This document shows, piece after piece, positions 15,727-20,019 of a stretch of DNA of 20,019 nucleotides. Each line of letters begins with the position of its first letter. The first letter of the stretch is position 1. The notes below the pieces were generated by a model. It worked only from the letters and a program-made list of their open reading frames with translations. It was not told the DNA's origin and ran no database searches. A program made the position numbers and the translations under genes. The DNA is from a virus. The stretch lies in IMG/VR virus record IMGVR_UViG_3300042516_005580, positions 1 through 20,019 of that record; one strand, given 5' to 3'.

Positions 15727-16988
15727 TACTGTACTTTGGTTGTTAATGATTTAAGATTATTACCATTTAATTGAGTTACAATATCTCCTAAAACAATTAA
15801 AACATTACCTGCAACAGCATTATATCCTGTTTGTAAATTTCCACCGGGCCAATTTCTTTCAACTTCTAATATTGTAGCTAAATCCTTAACTGCTTTAGTT
15901 AATTGTTTTAGTAATTCAATAGTTGTATCACCTTTTAAAACAGGTTCAGTAGCATTTTTAGATCCTAATTTAATATCATTTGAACTAATATAAAATGAAT
16001 TTGCATCTATATTAGCACTACCTTTAGTAGATATCCCAACAGATTTTTGAGCACTTAATAAAACACTATCCGTTTTAGCATTGATTACAATTCTATTAGA
16101 ATTAAGAGCAATTTGTGGTTGGGTAAATAAACTAGGTGCTATTGGTGGAGTAGTATATGAAGAATATAATTCATTTGCTACTTTAAAATCTTGTAAACGC
16201 TGAAATGAGGTTAAATAAATTGATGATAAATCATTTCTAATATCCTCCGTTATAGGAATCCATCCTTCAGATGAAGCTCTTGGAGATTGACCATTTCGTA
16301 AAATCATAATAGGATCTCCATTTTGACCAGCATTTGACCAATTATTAGTAAGTGCACTATTTGATTTTGCTGTAGAACCTAATCTTAAACTTTGACCATA
16401 TCTTCCTTCAAAAATAACATCTCCCATAAAAGGTGCTAATGGGTGGATATTAGATTTTTCAACAAATGTATTTTGGCTAGGATTTAATTTACTATTAAAA
16501 TCAATTTCAATAGACCCTCCAGGATTAATTTTTGGAATTCCTCCTTCAGCTTGTTGATAATCTACTTGTTGGGATGGAAATAATTGAGATTTAGAAGGAT
16601 TAGGAGATGCATTGTGATTAGATGCATTCCATAAATTTATAGGGTTAATATAATAATATTGATTTTTATAAGTATTTGAAGTTGAAGTAGGAACTGGAAG
16701 GGTAAAAATTAAAACTAATTCATTTACTACAGGGAAATACCTATTTTGGGGGAATAATGGTTTTGCTGTTTTAACAGCCCCAGAATTATCAGATGATATT
16801 ATTTCAAACATTATAGACCCTATAGAAGTATATTGTCCCGAAGATTGAAATAAAGGATGTTGTTCATTTAAAATGATATCAGTTACTCTACCTATAATAT
16901 ACGTTTTGGATTTATTTGATTTCCCTCCAAGTGTATTTTTAGAAGTAGAGTTAGAAGTTAAACCTGAACTACCTGCTTTATATATCAT
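15726..16988 (-). CDS. Baseplate central spike, gp5/gpV-like, without lysozyme domain
   Basis: A 420-residue protein with the layout of a contractile-tail spike. Residues about 28-120 fit the OB-fold hub-binding domain (TYIIGRVTDIILNEQHPLF, then NRYFPVVNELVLIFTLP). Residues 180-235 hold a conserved block, GDVIFEGRYGQSLRLGS followed by GDPIMILRNGQ, that I recognise from large myoviruses. Residues about 290-350 are short repeating strands typical of the triple-stranded beta-helix needle (RIVINAKTDSVLLSAQKSVG, then FYISSNDIKLGS). A short helical end follows. Unlike T4 gp5 there is no lysozyme insert between OB fold and needle, so cell-wall cutting must be done by another protein. Its start overlaps the 112-residue gene by 4 bases (ATGA) and its stop overlaps the next start. 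Confidence 0.85.
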   Translation of the reverse strand: MIYKAGSSGLTSNSTSKNTLGGKSNKSKTYIIGRVTDIILNEQHPLFQSSGQYTSIGSIMFEIISSDNSGAVKTAKPLFPQNRYFPVVNELVLIFTLPVPTSTSNTYKNQYYYINPINLWNASNHNASPNPSKSQLFPSQQVDYQQAEGGIPKINPGGSIEIDFNSKLNPSQNTFVEKSNIHPLAPFMGDVIFEGRYGQSLRLGSTAKSNSALTNNWSNAGQNGDPIMILRNGQSPRASSEGWIPITEDIRNDLSSIYLTSFQRLQDFKVANELYSSYTTPPIAPSLFTQPQIALNSNRIVINAKTDSVLLSAQKSVGISTKGSANIDANSFYISSNDIKLGSKNATEPVLKGDTTIELLKQLTKAVKDLATILEVERNWPGGNLQTGYNAVAGNVLIVLGDIVTQLNGNNLKSLTTKVQ

Positions 16989-17323
16989 TCTTTAGAGTTG
17001 AATTTTTTAACCTCTGAAAGTAATTGGGCTTTTTCTTCTTCAGTCATACCAAATCCTTCTTCTTCTGATTTATTAGAGGCTAAAGCACGTTGAACAATAG
17101 TAGCCATTTTAATAAGTTGTTCATCATTTTTGATACCTAGTTCCATATATTCCTTAATTAAAGGAACAATTAAAGTAGCATCACCTATATCATTAATAAG
17201 TGGTTTTAATTCACCTATTAAAGCTGTGATTTGTTGCTCTTTTTTCTTTTGGTTTTCGTAAATTTCTTTGAATATATCAGAAAGTTTTTTCTTACCAAAT
17301 ATGTTAGATTCTAAATGACTCAT
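16985..17323 (-). CDS. Helical protein of the baseplate region, unknown function
   Basis: A 112-residue, almost wholly helical, charged protein. The first half reads as one long helix (KKLSDIFKEIYENQKKKEQQ, 12-31), followed by IGELKPLINDIGDATLIVPL and a second helical pair ending in a Glu/Lys-rich tail. There is no cysteine cluster, membrane span or catalytic motif. It is the first gene after the sigma factor and overlaps the spike gene by 4 bases (ATGA), so it probably heads the virion operon; the gap before it carries a candidate late promoter. A chaperone or assembly role for the spike or hub is a reasonable guess from position only. Confidence 0.65.
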   Translation of the reverse strand: MSHLESNIFGKKKLSDIFKEIYENQKKKEQQITALIGELKPLINDIGDATLIVPLIKEYMELGIKNDEQLIKMATIVQRALASNKSEEEGFGMTEEEKAQLLSEVKKFNSKE

Positions 17324-17336
17324 AATATATTTTGGG

Positions 17337-17345
17337 TATAAATAT
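17337..17345 (-). promoter_or_regulatory. Candidate late promoter element ATATTTATA at the head of the virion block
   Basis: Copy four of the ATATTTATA sites, 13 bases before the ATG of the 112-residue gene, in the 31-base gap after the sigma-factor gene. This copy reads TATATTTATACCC, so it also fits TAnnTTT of the Bacteroidota -7 box. About 20 bases upstream is ATTTTC and no clear TTTG, so a host-type -33 box is not evident. It lies exactly where non-structural genes give way to structural ones. Confidence 0.45.
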
Positions 17346-17354
17346 AGAAAATTA

Positions 17355-18059
17355 CTAAAGTTGAAAATTGGTATATCCTTGATCTAAATAAAATAAATAA
17401 TTTCTTTTAAATATATCATAAAGAATACCCGCAATTTTGGTAATTTTGGGGGTTTTTGCCTCTGGGATGATTTCATGGATATAGATGTAGAGGGCTTTTT
17501 TATTAAAAATATCTATACTATCCCGTTTTCTAAACAATTCTAAAACAGCATCTGCAATTTTAGCATCAAATTCTTTAGGGAAAATGTCATATATATTAAA
17601 ACTAACGAATTCAACCCATTGATCTATAAAAATTGATAAACGGTCATCTACTGGGGTTGTATCTAAAGTATAGGAATATGAATCGTCTTTTAAAAGTTCA
17701 TCAGTTGAAACTTTACTAATTTTACTTTTATAAGTTTTATCGTTATATAATATACACCAACGTTTTACAATAGTGCCAAAATATGAGTATGCCTTAGCAC
17801 CATTATTTGGATTAAATAAATGCATTTTAGATAAAAGAAAAACCTCTATCTCGTGTTGTAAATGCTCTAAATTTTCAACTTCGGTATGATAAAACTTAAA
17901 AGTATGAATTATATTTTGTGTAAGCTTAAAAAAGGCATAATGTATTTTATCTTCATATATTTTACTTTTTAAAACAGTATCCACAGTGTTATTATATAAC
18001 ACTATGGCATCCTCTGTTTCTTGAGTAAAATAATTTCTATTAGTTGCTTTTTTAGGCAT
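17355..18059 (-). CDS. Late-transcription sigma factor, T4 gp55-like
   Basis: A divergent sigma factor of 234 residues that would direct host RNA polymerase to phage late promoters. Helical residues about 35-118 resemble sigma region 2: FKFYHTEVENLEHLQHEIEV, then MHLFNPNNGAKAYSYFGTIV-KRW followed by a basic KSKISKVS. T4 gp55 has a matching order (LHNFDETKYKNPHAY then a basic run). The C-terminal helices (IHEIIPEAKTPKITKIAGIL) might form a second DNA- or polymerase-binding unit. I chose the ATG at 18059, 4 bases after the previous stop within TAAAAAAATG; a longer form starting at 18092 would overlap that gene by 29 bases. The next genes downstream are structural, matching a late regulator. Similarity is moderate. 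Confidence 0.75.
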   Translation of the reverse strand: MPKKATNRNYFTQETEDAIVLYNNTVDTVLKSKIYEDKIHYAFFKLTQNIIHTFKFYHTEVENLEHLQHEIEVFLLSKMHLFNPNNGAKAYSYFGTIVKRWCILYNDKTYKSKISKVSTDELLKDDSYSYTLDTTPVDDRLSIFIDQWVEFVSFNIYDIFPKEFDAKIADAVLELFRKRDSIDIFNKKALYIYIHEIIPEAKTPKITKIAGILYDIFKRNYLFYLDQGYTNFQL

Positions 18060-18063
18060 TTTT

Positions 18064-18351
18064 TTAGTTGAACTTTCTAAGATTAAATTCATTGAGAATG
18101 TCTTGGATTTTTAAAATTGATTGAAATATAACTCCAACTTCATCATCCTTTTCAAAAACACCTCCACGATCTAACTCTTTAAGTTTCTTGTCTGAGATTT
18201 CAATTGTACGGGATAAACGATCTAGGTAGGTTAAGTATCCTGCTACAATATCTTCTTGTTTTTCGTTTTTACGAAGGAGATTAAAAGTCGTAAATCCTAG
18301 AATTACGACTAATACTGCTAAAACACATGTTATAATTATTAAAGCTATCAT
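18064..18351 (-). CDS. Small single-span membrane protein
   Basis: A 95-residue protein starting with a strong transmembrane helix (IALIIITCVLAVLVVILGFT, 2-21, continuing to about 26), directly followed by basic LLRKNEK. By the positive-inside rule this gives an outside N-terminus and a cytoplasmic tail of about 65 residues. The tail is helical and charged (YLDRLSRTIEISDKKLKELD). It is not a classic holin, which usually has two or three spans or a lysis-timing layout. It overlaps the HD gene stop by 4 bases (ATGA) and lies just before the sigma-factor gene. Membrane anchoring of replication, or altering the host envelope, are both possible; nothing in the sequence decides. Confidence 0.65.
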   Translation of the reverse strand: MIALIIITCVLAVLVVILGFTTFNLLRKNEKQEDIVAGYLTYLDRLSRTIEISDKKLKELDRGGVFEKDDEVGVIFQSILKIQDILNEFNLRKFN

Positions 18352-19142
18352 AAACTGTCAAATATGTTTTTTAAACCTTCACTTTTAAACGAACCTAATG
18401 CTTTAGTTTTCGTTGAAGTTTTCTTTGATGTGTTGGGTTTGTTCCCCAATGTAAAATTCCCTTTTGCATTATCCACGGACTTTTTACCTTCTTTTAACTT
18501 AGGTAACCATTCACGTTCAAATTCGATACGTGCTGCCATTAAATCGGCCTGATGGAGGATAAAAGGTAAAGATGTTCTTGGTTTTTGTTCTGGCATAAAA
18601 TTAAGAAGATATTTCTTATTTGCCTCATCATATAGACCATCATGTGTTTGGATAGCAATCATTTCATTAAATGTATACTGAATACCATGTGATTGGAGCA
18701 TAAATAAACCTCTATCAGGGACAGATGAAAATGGGACTTTAGTATTAAACATGTAATCTTCTCCTAATTTTTCCTTTCTCCAATTGTCAGTTTGGGGAAT
18801 ATATGATTCCTCATTTTCATCTCCCATTTTACCTAAATCATGATTTAAAGCAGAAAATACAAGTTCTTCAGTTGTAAATGTAGCCATATCACAACCTTCA
18901 GATTCCCACAATTCAGCCTGTTTAATAGCACATCGAATAACGCGTAAAACATGTTCTACATATCCTCCAGGAAAAGCATTGTGATATTCTTTTTTATGCG
19001 CAGCAGGCATTAACATCAAACGTTCAGAATATTGATCATAAAATTCTAACAATTTTTCTTTACGTGGTTCGGAAATATATTCATTAATATATCCCATTAA
19101 TTCATTCCAATTTTCTTGGATTTGTTCGGCGGTAAGATTCAT
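18348..19142 (-). CDS. HD-domain metal-dependent phosphohydrolase
   Basis: A 264-residue HD-superfamily hydrolase. The metal-binding pattern is visible: His64 in GGYVEHVLRV, His101-Asp102 in ALNHDLGKMG, a further His152 in LQSHGIQY, His167-Asp168 in IQTHDGLY and the closing Asp200 in ILHQADLMAAR. Having extra histidines between HD and the last Asp resembles two-metal HD enzymes. Residues about 215-264 are a Lys/Ser/Thr-rich, probably disordered tail ending FKSEGLKNIFDSL. Such enzymes cleave nucleotides, cyclic nucleotides or nucleotide second messengers; the substrate cannot be read from sequence. It follows the 55-residue gene by 16 bases and overlaps the membrane-protein gene. In this non-structural block, nucleotide-pool or host-signal control is plausible. 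Confidence 0.85.
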   Translation of the reverse strand: MNLTAEQIQENWNELMGYINEYISEPRKEKLLEFYDQYSERLMLMPAAHKKEYHNAFPGGYVEHVLRVIRCAIKQAELWESEGCDMATFTTEELVFSALNHDLGKMGDENEESYIPQTDNWRKEKLGEDYMFNTKVPFSSVPDRGLFMLQSHGIQYTFNEMIAIQTHDGLYDEANKKYLLNFMPEQKPRTSLPFILHQADLMAARIEFEREWLPKLKEGKKSVDNAKGNFTLGNKPNTSKKTSTKTKALGSFKSEGLKNIFDSL

Positions 19143-19158
19143 AACTTATTTAATTTAA

Positions 19159-19326
19159 TTAATTTTCACGTTCAACAATAGATTGAGTATCATCTCTCAA
19201 TTCTAATACTTCTTGTAAAATTTGACGAGCCGCTTCTACATCTCGTTCATTTAAAACGTTTCTCATTCGTTTCAATTTTCCTTCCAAAGACTCCAAGCGT
19301 CTCAATACTAAATCTTTATTTTTCAT
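19159..19326 (-). CDS. 55-residue charged helical microprotein
   Basis: A short reading frame from the ATG at 19326 to a TAA at 19159. The product starts MKNKDLVLRRLESLEGKLKR and continues with an uninterrupted charged helix of heptad character (VEAARQILQEVLELRDDTQS), so it should form a coiled coil. The start has the same A/T leader as other genes here (AAATAAATAAAAATG) and the frame fills the space between two genes, 16 bases before the HD gene. Its composition is protein-like, with far more Arg, Glu and Leu than random AT-rich DNA would give. It is easily missed because of its length. Function is unknown; an adaptor or small regulator is possible. Confidence 0.7.
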   Translation of the reverse strand: MKNKDLVLRRLESLEGKLKRMRNVLNERDVEAARQILQEVLELRDDTQSIVEREN

Positions 19327-19413
19327 TTTTATTTATTTACTTATTTTTTTAAATATAACCTTATATTTTTAAACATTTAAAATTAAAATGTAATTAAAGG
19401 TAATAACTTTTTT
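19327..19413. other. 87-base AT-rich gap with weak regulatory candidates
   Basis: This is the longest non-coding gap in the window. It is nearly all A and T. It contains TATATTTAAAA on the coding strand (19347-19357) and a weak 6-bp inverted repeat, ACATTT...AAATGT, around 19373-19391. Neither is strong enough to call a promoter or a terminator: there is no GC-rich stem and no good TTTG/TAnnTTTG pair. A promoter for the 55aa-HD-membrane-sigma run would be expected here. Confidence 0.35.
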
Positions 19414-19854
19414 TTACTTAGGCAAGTTTTTTTCTACAAAATCTTGTATTTTCTTTAAATGTGCACATTTTTCATATTCTTCTACACCTTCAAAGTAGTT
19501 TATAGACAATTTTACTGCACATAAAAACTCTTCATTTGAATACATTTTTAAGGCCTCATTCCAAAATTTACTTCTAGTTTTACAATCCTGGATCCAAAAA
19601 TATGCTCTAGTATACATCATATATTCTCCTGCACCATCAATCCCATTAACATCTAATTCAGGGTCTGATTTTAAAAAAAATTTTAAAACTTGCTTTTTAA
19701 ACAAAGTACCATTCAGGATAAGTTTTTGAAACATACCTAATTTAAATTGAGGTGTTTCTTTAAATAACTCTAAATCCTTCTCTAAATTTCTTCTTTCCTC
19801 ATTATTTTCTTCGGGAAACCCGAATAATGCAAATATGCTCGTTAAAGACATCAT
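19414..19854 (-). CDS. Helical protein of unknown function
   Basis: A 146-residue, mostly helical protein that I do not recognise. It opens MMSLTSIFALFGFPEENNEE, with two adjacent Met codons so the true start may be three bases further in. Charged helices follow (LEKDLELFKETPQFKLGMFQ), then AYFWIQDCKTRSKFWNEALK, and a C-terminal helical pair ending KIQDFVEKNLPK. The Trp/Tyr/Phe-rich middle and helix-pair spacing are mildly TPR-like, but no repeat is clear. There are no catalytic motifs, zinc clusters or membrane spans. An AGAGG string lies about 20 bases before the ATG, too far to serve as a normal ribosome site. It is the first complete gene from the right and probably belongs to the non-structural block. 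Confidence 0.65.
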   Translation of the reverse strand: MMSLTSIFALFGFPEENNEERRNLEKDLELFKETPQFKLGMFQKLILNGTLFKKQVLKFFLKSDPELDVNGIDGAGEYMMYTRAYFWIQDCKTRSKFWNEALKMYSNEEFLCAVKLSINYFEGVEEYEKCAHLKKIQDFVEKNLPK

Positions 19855-19892
19855 TCTATATGTATATATTTTCCTCTAACAAAATCCACGTG

Positions 19893-20019
19893 TTAATTCG
19901 CAGATTTTAACGTTTGAATTTTTAATTCAATATCACTAAGTTTATTTTCTAATCCCAAAATTGACTTTTTCAATTCATCATATGCTTTGATTGGATTAAT
20001 AAAATCGGGATTAGCGGGA
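19893..20019 (-). CDS. C-terminal end of a truncated gene, helical
   Basis: An open frame runs in from the right edge and ends at a TAA at 19893-19895, giving the last 41 residues of a protein that continues beyond the window. The visible part begins PANPDFINPIKAYDELKKSI and proceeds as a charged helix with heptad spacing (LGLENKLSDIELKIQTLK), probably a coiled-coil tail. A 38-base gap separates it from the 146-residue gene. The fragment is too short to assign to a family. Confidence 0.5.
   Translation of the reverse strand, partial: PANPDFINPIKAYDELKKSILGLENKLSDIELKIQTLKSAN

Noticed and set aside
19373-19391. Inverted repeat ACATTT...AAATGT as a terminator
   Set aside because: The stem is only six A/T-rich pairs, is not followed by a convincing T-run in the transcribed direction and would be unstable.
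19855-19892. Host-type promoter before the 146-residue gene
   Set aside because: A TTTTG string is present, but no TAnnTTTG follows at the expected 19-21 base distance, and the nearby AGAGG is too far from the ATG to be a ribosome site.

Overview
The window is a compact, entirely leftward (minus-strand) stretch of a tailed bacteriophage genome. It carries 19 genes (18 complete, one cut by the right edge), no tRNA, no CRISPR array, no transposase and no plus-strand gene I would defend. The contractile-tail baseplate set (gp25-like, gp6/J-like, V/gp5-like spike, tail protein I-like) together with a T4 gp55-like late sigma factor points to a T4-related myovirus. The DNA is strongly AT-rich, and almost no gene is preceded by an AGGAGG-type ribosome site; starts sit after A/T-rich strings such as TAAATAA. 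That fits a Bacteroidota host, which largely does without Shine-Dalgarno pairing, but the host is inferred.

In transcription order (right to left): (1) 20019-17355, a non-structural block: a C-terminal fragment, a 146-residue unknown, an overlooked 55-residue coiled-coil microprotein, an HD phosphohydrolase, a one-span membrane protein and the gp55-like sigma factor. (2) 17323-1412, the virion block: a helical 112-residue protein, the central spike, a 525-residue protein with a carboxypeptidase-regulatory-like domain, a 111-residue protein, gp25, gp6, a 378-residue DNRLRE-like protein, a 120-residue coiled-coil protein, a 1976-residue tail protein I/LamG giant, a 220-residue tail protein and two paralogous structural proteins of 335 and 317 residues. 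The order spike, gp25, J, I is the classic contractile-tail order, here spread out by extra proteins. (3) 1406-4, a SegE-like GIY-YIG nuclease and a stand-alone primase, marking a return to DNA-metabolism genes.

Most genes are joined by TAATG or ATGA overlaps, which suggests translational coupling. The structural region is broken by four gaps of 15 to 40 bases, and each holds the coding-strand string ATATTTATA 5-13 bases before the next start codon. By my reading this 9-mer occurs nowhere else in the window. Two of the sites share an identical 15-mer. These are the best candidates for late promoters read by the gp55-like sigma factor encoded just upstream; they divide the block into 112aa-spike-525aa, 111aa-gp25-gp6, 378aa-120aa-giant, and 220aa-335aa-317aa. 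The element is the reverse complement of the T4 late box TATAAATA extended by one base, and it also resembles the Bacteroidota -7 box TAnnTTTG with its last G changed, so its role is open and is the most interesting question here.
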